Origin: Copromyces sp. CBS 386.78
Taxonomy: Eukaryota; Ascomycota; Sordariomycetes; Sordariales; Sordariaceae
Direction of reading: 5' to 3'
Assembly (NCBI GenBank): GCA_030685235.1
Contig: MU839174.1
Location: 1 to 64,000, forward strand
Length of the DNA: 64,000 nt
In this document: positions 1 to 13,396 of the stretch, in pieces
Layout of the letters: each line of letters opens with the position of its first letter
Position numbering within the stretch: the first letter of the stretch is position 1
Program-made: the position numbers and the translations under genes
Notes under the pieces: generated by a model
Seen by the model: only the letters and a program-made list of their open reading frames with translations
What the model was told of the DNA's origin: nothing
Databases searched by the model: none

Positions 1-117
1 AATTTTCGAAAGAATACATGTGACATCTGTGGCCGCGCGAGGGTTAGGGATATGTGTGAGGGAAAAAGTGGATCACGGTCCGAGTAGAGTTTTCTAACGG
101 TGCGAGTAGAGTCGCTC
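1..117. mobile_element. Right arm of a MITE-like element (member D, cut by window start)
   Basis: Read on the minus strand, this arm starts GAGCGACTCTACTCGCACCG and about 45 bp in becomes nearly identical to the arms of the element at 18,373-18,996 (shared stretch with TTTTTCCCTCACACATATCC). The outermost motif ACTCTACTCG(C/G)ACCGT occurs twice. The base composition is balanced, unlike the AT-rich flank that begins right after it. The putative 8-bp target copy is TTAAAAGT at 118-125. The other arm lies outside the window, so the duplication cannot be checked. Confidence 0.7.
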
Positions 118-1865
118 TTAAAAGTATTATTTTCTTTAGGAAAAGCAATAGGAGATCGGGTATTTCTCTTCCTTTAGTCTAAGACTTCCTAATAAGGTAA
201 TTAGTAATAAACTATTCAATTAAGAAAGTAAGATCTTCTAATATTTAAATAGTCTTTCCGAATTTAGAAGTTAAATAGCTTTTCTAATAGCTTTAAGTAG
301 CCTTTAATAGTAATTCTTAGCTTTAATAGTTTAAATTACTTTCGTAAATAGTAATATTTATATTATATTTAATTAAAGAGTATAAAGAAGTATTTATTAA
401 GCTAAAATACTAGTAGTATAGATAAAGTAATTTTAGAAGCGGTTTTTAAGCGGTAGAAATAGCTAATCGAAAAAATAGGTCTTCTTTAAGAAAATTTTCC
501 TTTAGAAGGGTAATTTAAATAGATCTCTTCCTTTTTAGAGCTTTATAAAATAGGTTGCTTTTTAAGCTAAAAATAATAATTACATTTAAATAATACGCTA
601 ATTTCTTAATCGTATATTCTAAACCTATTCCTACCTAAGTTTATAATTCTTTAAAGGCCTTTAGTATATTAAAGTTAGAAAATAGGTCGGGATTATTTAT
701 ATTATAGAACTAGCGGGGATTTCCTTTTATTCGAATTTTTAAACGAAAAAAATAAAATAAATAAATGAAAAGTTATAAATTCGGATTAAAATAATAGGGG
801 GAAGAGATAAGAGGATATATTTTTGACGCGTAGGGATAGGGAGGAAATTAGGGAGGGAAAAGGTAGAGAATAAAAAGAAAAAAGAAAAAAGAATAGAAAA
901 ATATTGGATTGAAAATTTCGGTCGGAATACGGATCTTTTTATCGTTTATAGCGTTTTATAGGGTTAAATTTAGTATTATATTCGGAATCCGTTCTTCTAT
1001 TAAAATCTTTCCTCCTTTTTTTTAAAGTTTATTTTTTCTTACTTGCCCGGTAGTTTAATATTCGGTAGGGGGATTTTTAAGCGTTAATTCTATTTTACCG
1101 CTTTTACTTTTTATACTTTAGTACGAAATTTTATTACTTACTATAATTCGAATATTATCTTTTCTTTATTTAAGCCGGTACTTAAATTTTACTATTTTAT
1201 TTCTTTTAGTATTACTTTATTATTAAATGATTTAAAATCTCTTTATCCTCCCTCGAAATTAACTTAATCTAATAAAACTTCGGGTTCGTTTGTTACTAAT
1301 ATTATACTATCCTTTACAATAAACTTTTTAATCCTTTGAAAATTAATTAGCTTATTAATTTCTACGCTATCGAAAGTTTTGACGTAATAAATATTACTCG
1401 AAATTCGGCGGATATAATACAGACCTTTCTATTAGTAAATTAATTTCTTATTAGAATTTATATTAATACGCTAAATATTATCGTAAATTAATACTAAATT
1501 TCCCTCTTTAATTTAACTATTTAAAAGTCTTATCCTTTACTAATTATATTTATTATAATAATTAGTAATCTTCTTTCTTACTATTACTATTCTTTTAATT
1601 GCCTAAGCGAAGCGGTATTTAATATCTATATATATAGCGGCTATAATAGAAATTATCTCCTCTTTTATTATACGCTTATTATTATTTTCCCAATTTACTA
1701 CTCTTTAAAAGAGTAAATTAAATTTAATAGGGGTAATCGGGTTATAATTATAAATAAGTTAAAAGGGAGTATATTCGTAATTGCCTTTTATTATTATATA
1801 ATCGGTAAAAAAAATATAGAATAAATATATTTTCTAATTAGCGTTATTCCCATCGGTTATTTTAA

Positions 1866-2280
1866 GAGAAACTCTATTTGCACCGTAGCCAAACTCTATT
1901 TGCACCGTAGTCCCAAACTTTAATAAGGTATAACTTGGCCAAATAATAAGCTCTAAGAATAAAAATTGTATTTTCAGATTCCTTATATTTTTCACTATCA
2001 TAATTCATTTACTAACTTACCGACTGCCTCTCCCACCAATTGTTTTAAGAGATATAAGAAATTCCTAAGTATATTTTTAGCTTTTTAAAACCCTTAGTAT
2101 ATTTAACGGCTGGGGTAATATTTAGGAGCAAATTTGAAATCTGTTAGATAGAGTAGAAAATTACCAAAATTCTAAGCCTACTTCGAGGCTATAGGCCCTT
2201 ATTTTCGTAGAGTAACTTTGAATTTTCGTTTTGGACTACGGTGCAAATAGAGTTTGGCTACGGTGCAAATAGAGTTTCTC
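1866..2280. mobile_element. MITE-like element A with 8-bp target duplication
   Basis: The inverted ends are near perfect over about 48 bp and begin GAGAAACTCTATTTGCACCG. Inside each end the motif AAACTCTATTTGCACCGTAG appears twice in tandem. The element is flanked by a perfect 8-bp direct repeat, TATTTTAA (1,858-1,865 and 2,281-2,288). Length is 415 bp, with no coding capacity. An 8-bp target duplication is the established signature of the hAT superfamily, so this is probably a non-autonomous hAT derivative. It sits in the RIP-mutated Gypsy element and is itself only mildly mutated. Confidence 0.88.
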
Positions 2281-2619
2281 TATTTTAATTAGGGAAGTAG
2301 CAATAATTAAATATTTTTATTCGTTTAATTTATTCGTCTTCGAATTATAAGGGGTAATAATATACTTTAAAATCCCTAATAAATTAATTATTTCTTTAAA
2401 TACTTTTATAAATTTTGAATTACCGTTTATTAGAATAAAAATAGGAAATTCTTAGCGGAAAAAGATTAATTTAAGAAACTTCTAAACGTTTTCTACTTTA
2501 ATATTAAGTAGAATAATAATTTTTATATAATTAGTAAAGTTATTTTTAATTTCTAATAAGAGTATTCTCTTTCTACTTATACTAGGTATAAATTAAATAT
2601 TAAAAATCTACTTTCTTAT

Positions 2620-2950
2620 AGGTTGAATATTAGGAAATATTTACTAATATTTATATTTAAACCTTTTAGAATTATATTTTTAGTAAACTAGGTAGGAGTA
2701 GATTAATTCTTTAACGTTAGTATACATACCTTTCTAATAATAATATTCGGTAATATAATAATATATCCCTTCCCTTCTTCAATAACCTACTTCGTTATAA
2801 TAGCAAAATATAATTTACTTACATTCTATAGGATTATTAATTAACCTCCGTAGAAATTACGAGGGATTCGTCGGTCGTAATTAAAGAGCTCCCTCGGAAA
2901 TAAAGTATGTTATAATATTATTACGGAATTAGCATTTAAAAGTAAATCCC
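2620..2950 (-). pseudogene. Gypsy integrase zinc-finger remnant
   Basis: The minus-strand reading shows the HHCC integrase N-terminal region typical of fungal Gypsy elements. It has an EVG(H)RGREG-like turn, an ITE.YYWKGMY..VKE.I block and a C..C pair near the end, with Cys and His positions altered to Tyr and stops interspersed. The catalytic core that should follow leftward is broken by the MITE-like insertion and is too eroded to place. It is inactive. Confidence 0.75.
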
Positions 2951-3129
2951 TTCAAGCGGTTGGGAATTTTATATATTATTAAATAAATAGAGATTTCGTA
3001 GGAAAGGTTTAATTAATTTCCTTTAAAAATAAGTTTTAAAATATTAATATAAATAACGAAGATAAAATAGATTTACATATTTACAAAATTATTAATATTT
3101 ACCTCGTATTCCTTTTCGTAGAAATTAAA

Positions 3130-4560
3130 AGGCCTTAGAAGTTTGCGAAATAGATTATCGGTAATTATATTCTTACTTTTAAGAATATATTTAACTTCGA
3201 AGTCGAAAATTTTAATTTACGCAATGTATTTTATTAGTAGGGTATTAGGGACGTTATTAGTAATACTATTAAATTAATATATAAGGACTATAATATTTAT
3301 TTTAATAATAAAATAAATGCTAAATAAATATTTTCTTAAACGTTTAAAAGTATAGAACAAATTTCGAAATTCCCTTTTAATAATATTATATCGCTTTTTA
3401 GCCTCCGATTAAATCCTATTTTCGAATTTATAAGGATATTTCTTATTGTCGGGGCCGATTTATTCTAATATTACTCCCTATCTTTCGATCGAAACGTTAA
3501 TTATAAAGTAGATTATATTATATTTCGGGTCGTTGTAAACGAAGGTTATTAAAATTGGAGTAGTAATTATAAAGTATTAAAGGTATTCTATTATAAATTA
3601 TTTATTCTCGGTCTAAATTTATTCGATTCCCTTTTTTATTAATATATAAAAGGGGATTACGATAATACCGAAATTCTTAATCTAGATCTTATAGTATCCA
3701 ATAATTCCGATAAAGGCTTTAACTTATTTAATTTCCTTACCTTTCTTAGCCCGTTAGTATTTATAGTAAGACTATTTATTAATTTTCATAACTTTATTTT
3801 TATTTAAGGATCTCCTATCGGGATTATAAAAATATCTTACGAATATAACCTCGTTTTAATATTAATTGGATTTAATAATTATAATAATTCCTCCGGTTAA
3901 TTCTATATTAAATAAAATTTTGTTAATATTAATCAAGTATTTTAAAATATATTTCTTAATTCTTTTTACGTTAATCTCTTCCCTATTATAATTTATTTAA
4001 GGGCCTTTAATATAGATATTATTAAAGTAAGGTTAATAAATATTAGGAATTAAGTCGTAAAGTATTCTAATTATTACTTTTATAAATTAAGTAATAGAAT
4101 TAATACTTCCTTAAAGTAAAGTCGTTATTTTAAAGTAGTTAAGGGGTATAGAGAAAGTAGTAATATCCTTACTAGTCTCTTCGAAAAGGATTTAGTTATA
4201 GTTAGAAAAGAAATTGAATAGAGAGATTATTTTATAACTTTTAAAACCCTCGTTAAACTCTTTACAACCCGGGGGTAAATTTATATTTCTTAAAGTAACC
4301 TAGTTAATCTTTTGAACGTTATTAATTAAATATATATTTTTATCTTTTTTAATAACGAAAAATTAATTATTTCGGTAAGTAACGTAACTTTCTTCGAAGA
4401 TTCCCTTCTTTATCCTTTCTTTAAATAAATTATAAATTTAATTATAGAGAACCTTAAGGATAGGAATAGCCTTAGTCTACTAGGCTAAATATAAGATAAT
4501 ATAGATTTACTAAGGGGGAACTATATTGGGATTAAGTTTTCTATATTCTATAAAATTTTA
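3130..4560 (-). pseudogene. Gypsy reverse transcriptase and RNase H remnant
   Basis: The minus-strand reading from about 4,560 down gives the end of the RT palm/thumb (an IFVGYFC.PDGR-like block, then AFIGIIGYYR.WI.DF). RNase H follows (DASLEGWGAVLMQ-like, then SEAEKRYDATKRE, then ARVLVAQLN-like and VADGLSRR-like blocks). All are recognisable only when stops and C/G-to-T/A changes are ignored. The signature blocks match a common fungal Gypsy lineage that differs from the plus-strand element to its right. Confidence 0.78.
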
Positions 4561-7500
4561 AGTAAGAGTATATTCCTTATTATAGAGGATATAAGTAAAT
4601 AATTTAATCTCACTATCGTTTAAAATACTTTAAACCATTTTAATTATAGTTTAAAGACGCTCTTTAATTAATTTCGACCCTTTAATTAACTCTGTAAATT
4701 AGGGAATAATATAATTATCCTACTCCGTACCGAAATTCTCCAAATTTTTAGTAATCTATTCCTATATTTAGGCCTACTTATTTACTTTCTAATTAGGGTT
4801 TCTTACCGGTTTTAACCCGTTAAAGCCTACGTTATCGATTAGGTTAACTTTCTAGCCGACCCTCTTATATATAATATTAATTTATATGCGGAAAATTATT
4901 AATATTTACCTCGTTTTCTTTACGGATTTCCTTATAGCCTTCTTAAATTCTTTTATTAACGCTTTTTTAATCCTCCTTTTTATCTATTAGGGAATAATTA
5001 TTATTTTTAACTCTTCCGAATCTTTTTTAATATTAGTCCTAAAATCTCTTCCTCTACTTTATACCGAATATAGCCGAATAATATTCTCTAAACCCGAATT
5101 AACTCTAGAATTAGTATTTCCTTTTCTAATAATCCCCTAAACCTTTTATAATACTTTATATTTTTCCTTTTCTTTAAATAATATTTCTACTAAATCTTCC
5201 GCTATTTTATTTGTAAATATAGCAATCTTTTTATTATTTTCTTTAAATTCTATTTAATTCGGTAATTTTATCCTTATTAGAGAACTAATATTTATAGTAC
5301 TATTTCTACCGAATTATATAGAGGCTGTAAATATTGTTCGGGAATTAAACCCGTTAATTAACTCCGGTTAATTTCTAGGCTTCGAAATCTTTACCGCTTT
5401 TATATATTTTAAGAGTAATAATTAGAATAATACGGATTATTATCCCGTTAATAGTAATAGAAATATAATTCTTCCTATTTTTATTATACTTTATATAAAT
5501 ATTAGCGTCTTAAAAGAAGGGTAAATTTAAAATAATTTTATAGTTAAGTAAATAATTTTGGGTAATAAAGAAATAAATTTCCTTACTTTTATCGAATAAA
5601 TAAATTTTTTTATAAGTCTTATTAAGGAATTCCTTTTAATTATTATTATTATTAATATTAATAATTTCAATATTAATATTTATTAAATTAAAATAATTTA
5701 TTAATCCTTTATAAATAGTATTATATTTAATTTTTATATTAAGTAAGGCGGCGATCTTCTCTCCTCCTTTCGTTTTAATAGAGGTTATTAGCGTAAATAG
5801 TATAAAAAATTAAGTAACCCTATTCTTTAAAGTTAAAATAGATATTTCGGCGTATTTAATAATGTTAATAGAGGCGTTATAGAGTAATACCTTCTTAATT
5901 AATTTAATTTTAAATTTATTAATTTTCTATTATTCTAAAGGAACGTTAATGAGTATTGGCTAATTAATTTAATTATAAATAGCTTAAACATTCTCTTTTA
6001 TTAATTTAATAAAATTAATTAAAGTATAATTATAAATAAATTTCTATTTAATATTTATAATATTAATTTAAATAAATCTTTTAAATACGATAGGTCCTTT
6101 AAGTACGATAAGGACGAATTTATTAGCCTCCGGAATATTATTATAAGTAGTACTACTATTATATTTAAATTTAAATTTAAGTAAGTCGTAATTATTATTA
6201 TAAATAGTATCGGCGAGTAAATCCACTTAGTAGTAAATAGTTATAGTATTAATGGGGCTATATTTAACGATATCTTCGATAGTAATTAAAATTTTAGTGT
6301 TTATAAATTTTATAGTTATAGGGTAGAACTCCTTTAAATCCGTAATATTGTTATAGACTTTAAAATTTTTAAGTTAATTAAAGAAGTAGACTTTCTTAGC
6401 CTTCTTAGTAGCAGACTTAGAAGCGGGTTATTTTTCCTCTATAGTATTAACGTTACGTTTAACCCCTTTTTTAATTATATTAATAATTAAAATAGGGAAG
6501 ATGAATAAGAATATAAGAGTATTATTAGAGGAATTACCTTCGGAAACCCGAATTTTCTTAGTCTTTCTAAAGGTGATAATTATTATAGAGGTTAGGGGTA
6601 TTATACTAATTTTGACTTTATTTCCCGAATTAATTAATTTTATAACTTTCGGAAATTTATTAGGGAGTTCTTTATCTTTAATTAGGATAGTATATATAGA
6701 AGCGACCTATTTTCGAGCTTTTAATATCGGACTATAGAAATAATTATATTTTTTAATTTAAATAATATTAATTGATATTAATATTTTCTTCCCTTTTAAT
6801 TTCTATATTTCTTCCTACTTTCCTTTAATATTTTAGTAGAGGATATTAAACTTTAGAATATAATCGGGCTTATTAGGATCTCTACCTTTATACTATTTAA
6901 ATTCCTAATTCTTAAAGTTGGAATAAATAGGATAATTCGGCTTTAAAGCGATTAAAAACCTTAGTAGCTTTCCGCCTTTCCTTTATCTTTACGTAGCGTA
7001 ATATAGTTCTTAATTTATATAATTCTTATAATTATAATTAGGGCTAAGGAAGATGATAAATAGTATACCTTTAGAAATTTAAGCCTTTTAGAAAGAGTAA
7101 TATTCGTATATAAGGTTTATATCTTTTTTAGTATACTTATATATAAGGTAATTTCTTTTATACTAGTAATAGACCTTCTAATATTCGTTAAAAGATTAGT
7201 AATTGCCGGATAACGGGTATTGAATTCTATTTCGATTAAAGTTATTAATAACTATAGCGTTAGTTTAAATGGTATTAGTTTAGATAGAAAGGTATTAGAT
7301 TTGAGAAAGATAGTAGATAGTAGGTTATTGAAGGGTAGGAGGGAGTATTTAGGAAAGGGGGCGAATATTTTAGGAAATTTAGATTATTAGTTTTTTAAAG
7401 TTTTCGGTAAATTTATTTACGGCTTTGTTAATAGCGGATTGCTTCCTAGCAGGCTCCTTTATAATAATTTAAATAATTTTCTTAACGATTAGGGTATTAT

Positions 7501-9599
7501 TATCTTCGGAGGAAATATTATTATTAAGTTTAACGATTTTCTTAGAGGATTTGTACGTTTTAGTAATAATCTCCTCTTTATTAGAGTCGGAAGAGGCTAA
7601 AGATTTAAAAGTATCGATTTTATTAAATTATTTAATAATAAAGTCGTTGAATTTATTAGCGAAGGTAATCTAATTTATTTAATAAATTTCCTCCTTAAAT
7701 TTATATATAAAAATAATAATTATATATTTAGTATTAATATATAGTTTTTTATAGAAGTTTTTAACGGTTAGATCCTTAATATTATTGTAGTTAATAGAAG
7801 ATTGACGGGTAAAAAGGGTAGAATAATTAAGGATAGTATTAGCAATTTTTATTTTATTATAGGGGATATGCTTAGTATAGAATTTCTTTAGAGTAATAAA
7901 TGTATTATTAGTTTATTTAGGATTTTTAATTCTATAGGCGGTTTTAAAAGCCGAGGTAAAGTTTTCTTAGGTAATATTAGTATTAATTTTAAATTGGCGG
8001 AAGATACTTTTAGTAACGTCTTTAGGCTATTTTTTATATTAGTTAATTTAAGTAGTAATTTTAAATTCGTTATTATTAAAGTTAGTATATCCGATCTCTT
8101 CTTCGAAGAATTCGAAATATTTAGTAATTTTTTTATTGTTAAATTTCTTTTTAGGGCTAATATTGCGGACGTAAATTATAGTATTACCTCTAGTAAGGAG
8201 AATAGTAAAATTAAAAATTCCCGGTATAGTAAGTTTTTAAATATTAAGGGAAGGAGAGGTCTTCGGAATAGAAGGGGAGGAAGAGGTATTAAATATAATA
8301 TTAAATAATAATTAATTGTAAAGTAAAGGTCTTTAAGTTAAAATATTATAATAGAGGGGAAAATATATTAGTAATTGTATAGGATTATATTTTAGGTTAT
8401 TATAGTTATTCGGAGACGGGTAGATTTAATATCCTTTATTAAAATACTTCTTATTTTTTAAATATTTTTGTACTATTTGGATTAAAGTGTTTATATTTCG
8501 ATTGGGGTAATTAGGGTATTAAGTATTATATTAGTTCGGAAATCCGGTTATAATTTCCTTTAATTAATAGTAATTATTATTATAATAGGAAGTAAATATT
8601 ACTTTTCTAATTATATTTACCTTTAATAAGAAGTTAGTTATTTGTAAAAGGTTGGTTAGAATTATTTAAAATATTAATATAATATACTTTAAAAGGGTTG
8701 CGATTGTTTTAAAGAAGAGTTCAGTATATAAATTACAAATATTTATATTAAGTATAGGCGGAAGTAGTAAGGGGGGGATTTATTGTTTATTATTAATTCG
8801 TAATCTTTAATTTACTATATAGTTTAAACTATTAATTCTCTAGTTTCGGGTCTATTATTTTATTAAATTAGTATTTTAAAATAATTCGTCTTTATATTCT
8901 ATATTAATTATAGTTTAATTAAAGAGGGGAAAAGGGTTAGTATATTTGTTGAAGGGTATTAGTAAATTGTAAATTGGACGAAAAGTTTAAGATCTATATA
9001 TATCCGGAATTAAAATCTTTATTGAATTGAGTAAAAGACTTTTTTATTAAGAAAGGTAATTAGTTACTTATTATTTAACCTTCGGCTTTTAAATTAATAT
9101 CCCGAAGGAAGCGAAAATAATTTTAATGTTTACAAGAAGTTTTGGCTGAAAATTCTTCGAATTTATATTAATTAATTTAATTAGGAGTTTGAAATTTATT
9201 TCGTCCTTATTATTATTTAATTTAGAGTGGAAAATACTATATAAGAAGAGAGACTAGTTTTTTATTATAAAAAAATTAATTTAATTAATATAAAGATTAT
9301 AAGAATTAATATTTTAAAGAGGAGAGTAAATTTACCGTAAAATAGGTCCTATCTGTAAAATAAAAACGAAGAAATCTTTATATATTAATTATCGACTATT
9401 TGGAGGAGATTAGAATTAATATTAAAGTATTGTACTTTAACGGATCTTCGAAAGAGGTTGAAGGAGTAAATTTAAATGTTAATCTTCTTAAGAGGGGATT
9501 ACGAGGCAAAGGAAAAATGAATTTAGTACGGGAAAACGAATTTAGGATTAGAATTCGAATGTATTCTTCTAAGAAGGAGTGTTGTTTAGTCTAAATTGC

Positions 9600-9790
9600 T
9601 TATTTTTCTCTCTCTAAATCCCGAAGGAGATTATTTCTCCTTTTATCTTTAAAGCTCGTACCTATAATTAATAGTACCTAATTGAGCAGTTGATCTACTC
9701 CTACTTGTAATGAACTACCCTGCTCCTTTAATGACCCTGTGGTCCTTAGTTAAAGAAAAAACGTGAAAAAATTCCCTAAATTACTATATT
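9600..9790. other. Less-mutated spacer between the two Gypsy remnants
   Basis: A short stretch of more balanced composition (around 9,655-9,760, with CTACTCCTACTTGTAATGAA) lies between the head-to-head elements. It could be a remnant LTR or leader, but it does not match the LTR-like sequence at 17.6-17.9 kb, and no function can be assigned. Confidence 0.3.
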
Positions 9791-10439
9791 AAATATAATA
9801 AAGCGTATTTAATATAGAAGGGCCGTATCCTTTCTATTCAAATTTTAAATACTATTAAATTCCTTAACGAGAAGATTAAAATTATTTACGTAAATTACTT
9901 ACTTAGTTTTAAAGTAGTTATTTTAATCGATAAAGATATTTAGAAAATCCTTATAAACTTTAATAATTTTAAAGTTTAGTAATAGAAAATAAGTATTGAA
10001 TTCTTATCCTTTTTAAATATTTATTATAATAATACGGATTTATATTTAAATACCGCCCACAAATTTAATAAATTTAAATAAAGAAACTATTTCTTCGCCG
10101 ACTTCAAAATAGAATATATTAAAATTATTAATTATTATAATTTAAATAACGTTATAAAAGTATATTACTTATAGAATAAAATATCTTAAAAACTTTATAT
10201 TTCCTTTATTTATTAACGAACCCTCTCCGCTAAAAACGATTTTAAAGAATAATTATTATTCTACTATAATTTTACGAATAATATTAAGGACGACGATTAT
10301 AGGTTTAAATCCGCTACCGGTAAGATTTATAATTCGAATTCTAATAATAATTCGGGAAAGATAATTAATAAGGGAGGCGATATTATCAACCTTAATACTA
10401 TTTACGTTTTATATACCGTTTATGATAATATTATTAAAT

Positions 10440-10660
10440 ATTAGAATAAAAATAATCTATACTATAAATGCGGAAAAGAAAGGTATATTATAAAGAATTA
10501 TTATAATAGTATTAATTATAGCGATTATAGCCCTTAGACTGGTAATAGGGGGGGCCGAAGAAGTAATAGAAGAGGTTAAAGTGGCTGAAAAAAAGGTAGA
10601 GGAAGTCGGAGAGGCGGAAGTTCCGGTTAAAATATTAGGAATATTAATAATAATAGTAAT
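10440..10660 (+). pseudogene. Gag zinc knuckle and RG-rich tail remnant
   Basis: At 10,460-10,501 the plus strand reads YYKCGKERYIIKNY, a CCHC knuckle (C-x2-C-x4-H-x4-C) in which the first Cys, the His and the last Cys codons have become Tyr codons, exactly the outcome of C-to-T/G-to-A mutation. It is followed by a Gly/Arg/Ser-rich stretch (10,540-10,640) typical of the nucleic-acid-binding end of Gag. Confidence 0.8.
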
Positions 10661-10949
10661 ACTAATATTAATCCCCTGGCGGCCGGTTAGCGGGGGTACG
10701 GTAGTAATATAAATTTTTATATTATAAACGCCGGAGAAGAAAACGAAGACGAAGAATATTATAATAAAAATATAAGTAATAATTAGGGAAATAATTAAAC
10801 TTTATAGATAATTACTTATAGGGGCGAAAAAGGTCTATAGGAAGAAGAAGGGAGCCGTTTAAAAATTTAAAAATAATTGTTATTAATTTACTAAATAATT
10901 TCTATTAAAATTTATTATTCTTTTCCTCTTATTTATCCTTTGGACCGTA

Positions 10950-11230
10950 TAAAATTCATTATATAATTTTTATCGATAACGGTTATATAACGTTTATTTT
11001 TATCGATTATTCTTTTGTAAGGAAAAATGGATTTACTACGTTCAAACTTTTAGAACCTAAGAAATTAATTCTTGCTAACGGTATTATAAAAAAGCTTATT
11101 ATTAAAGGACTTATAGCGAGCCTTTATATCAATTATTATTTAGAAAATATTATATTCTTAATTTATAATATTTTTCCTAATTACTTTATTATTTTAGGAT
11201 TACCCTAATTTAGGAAATATAAGCCGTATA
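10950..11230 (+). pseudogene. Gypsy aspartic protease remnant
   Basis: The plus strand reads an FIDNG active-site loop (for D-S/T-G) followed by KNGFTTFKLLEPKKLILANG and, further on, a hydrophobic IILGLP block, the usual retropepsin layout. The catalytic triplet is altered (DNG). Downstream the sequence becomes a repeat-bearing spacer before the insertion at 12,040. Confidence 0.72.
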
Positions 11231-11491
11231 TTTTTTAAATAGAAGGGAAGGTTTAATTTACTAATTAGTATATTAACCGATACTTCCTATCGGATTTCCC
11301 CGTTTTTTTACGGAACGCTCCTAATATATAGAACCGCTCTCCTAATAATTTACGTTACTAACTTTACGCGACGATAGTAAACGAACGGGATAAAAGAATA
11401 TTATTAAATATCCTAAAAATATTAAGGCTTCTACTTAAAATAAATAATTATATTGGCCGGATAAAAGGCGGTCTAGTAGATCGTTCGGTCC

Positions 11492-11888
11492 TAATCCCTA
11501 TAGAGGGATTTATACGTAGCGATATTTAGTTGCCGAAACTATTATTTTATTAGAATTTATTAAAATATTAGATTTTAGGGGATTAATATTTAATCCTTAT
11601 AGAAAGATTTATACGTGGCGATATTTAGCCATCGAAATTACTACTTTATTAGAATCTAATAAAATATTGGATTCTAAAGGATTAATTATCGCTTTATTAG
11701 AATTTAAAAGAATTTTAGAATTTAGAATACTAGTCCGGGATTACTGATAAGAATATTAATAAGATTATTAGTAGAATAGATTGCTATTACTAAAATTTAA
11801 AAGAATTTTAGAATTTAGAATACTACTCCGGGACTACCGATAGGAATATCGATAAAATTGCCGGTAAGGTAGATTAGTATTACTAAAG
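11492..11888 (+). repeat. Two adjacent tandem duplications in the pol spacer
   Basis: A unit of about 99 bp (starting 11,492 and 11,591; TTTATACGTAGCGATATTTAG against TTTATACGTGGCGATATTTAG) is followed by another unit of about 93 bp (starting 11,703 and 11,796; sharing TTTAAAAGAATTTTAGAATT). Copies differ mostly by transitions, consistent with duplication before RIP. They lie between protease and RT of the plus-strand Gypsy element. Confidence 0.8.
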
Positions 11889-12039
11889 TTTAGAATTATT
11901 ATTAAAGGCCGATTCTAATTCTATACCGTTCCTATACTAATAAAAGTACTAATAAGACTACTAGTAGGGCAAATTACTACTACTTCGCTAGAATATACTA
12001 AGGCTATTATAGTTTTAGGACTATATCCCCTATAATAAA

Positions 12040-13396
12040 GAGAAACGCTATTCGCACTGCCATCTTTCTCTTTATATACCGCCGCCCCACCCCTCCCGTA
12101 TTTTTGGCTAATTAAATCGCCCGTATTAAAACCGCGGTCTACCTACCCTTTTACAATGGTATTCTTTCATAAATTTCGCCTAGAAATCTTGGCATTACAT
12201 TCTTTTACGAAATGTTATGCCCAGTGCCAAGCCCAGATCTGTACCTAGATTTGCACACTTTATAGTACTTTACAGCGCACTTAGCAGTACGGTCGTACAT
12301 TGTACGGTCGCACATCGTTCAATTAAGCGATTGTTTAATTATATTTAATCTATATTAATCTATACATCTATTATATATCTGATATCTACCGTATAATTGA
12401 GTAATTTGACTGCTAGCGAGTCTCTTAGAGTGCTAGCGAGTGCTCTAGACTACTAGTGAGTGCTCTAGATTACTAATGAGTGCTCTAGAATCTCCCTTAC
12501 TAGCCTTGTATACTAGCGATCCGTATATTGCGCCGTTGAGTACTAACTGGGGTGCTGGTTAGCGTGCCTCCCCTACCCTATATAGATCTGCCTCCTCTCT
12601 CTTCTCCTCCTCCCCTACCTCTTTGTATATTGCTACGAGGGCGGCTTCGTCTAGCCTATATAGCGGCTAGGCGGTCGGCTCTATCCTCTTTATCTAAGTC
12701 AACGCCTTTTTAGCTAAATATGTTTCGTTGGATAGAGGGGGTGACTTGTGTTGAGATTGTAGGGTTCTAGCTTGCTTTGGGCTGTCGGCCCCGGTTAGGC
12801 TATAAGTAAGGCCGTCCTTGAGGTTGTAATAGTTGAGTTGGCGTAGTTGAGGGAGGGGGAGTTTGAGTGTTTATTGGCGTAGTTAATCAGGGAGCGTGAG
12901 GATTAGCAGTAAATAGCGTAGCGTTTCGAGGGCGGCTCAAAGTGCGCTCGTCGGTTAGGTCGTTATATCGGCTATCTACGTTATAATTAGCTAGGGAAAT
13001 ATATAGAAAAAATAACGGATTATTTTTTATTGTTGATAGATAATAGCGCTTTATTTATTTGAGGATATTTTGTGATGTGCGCGATGGTGGTTTAATTAAT
13101 TATGGGGAGGGTGGTGATAAATGGTGATAGAAGAAGCGATAATGCGATGCGACGATATAAATCGCTAAGTGTAACAATAGATTATTGGTTACGAAATTTA
13201 TAGTGGTACGTGCAAGGGTTTGAATGTGTAATGGGCTGTAATTTGGGGGTTTGGCGGGCGCTGTACGGTTTGTTGACGCTAAGAATAGGAGCGTGGAGAC
13301 TTAGAATGGATGCGGGCGATTTGATTGGCTAGAAATGCGGGAGGGGTGGGGCGGCGGTGTATGAAGAGAAAGATGGCGGTGCGAATAGCGTTTCTT
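12040..13396. mobile_element. MITE-like element B, 1.36 kb, 8-bp target duplication
   Basis: Inverted ends of about 88 bp begin GAGAAACGCTATTCGCACTG on the left and AAGAAACGCTATTCGCACCG on the right (reverse complement), and differ mainly by C/T transitions. Perfect 8-bp direct repeats ATAATAAA flank it (12,032-12,039 and 13,397-13,404). An internal segment (AAATTTCGCCTAGAAAT near 12,177, then GCCCAGTGCC-like sequence) matches the interior of element C. Composition is balanced and no transposase-sized ORF exists. The insertion splits the Gypsy pol gene. Confidence 0.88.
12411..12490. repeat. 22-bp minisatellite inside element B
   Basis: About four imperfect copies of a unit containing GAGTGCTCTAGA(C/T)TACTAG follow one another. 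They lie inside the MITE-like element and have no obvious coding meaning. Confidence 0.75.

Larger units (their letters stand above)
1000..8300 (-). mobile_element. Degenerate Gypsy-type retrotransposon, minus strand
   Basis: Translating the minus strand while ignoring stops gives, from right to left, recognisable reverse transcriptase, RNase H and integrase in Gypsy order (RT, RH, INT). The element therefore runs toward the window start. Gag and protease should lie between about 4.6 and 8.3 kb, but I could not identify them with certainty, and I found no LTRs. The integrase part is interrupted by the MITE-like element at 1,866-2,280. Limits are approximate. Confidence 0.75.

Noticed and set aside
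6501..9594. Open frames of 64-104 codons at 6,501, 7,994 and 9,400
   Set aside because: They lie in RIP-mutated Gypsy sequence, have AT-driven Ile/Asn/Lys/Phe composition and no family features. They are chance frames.
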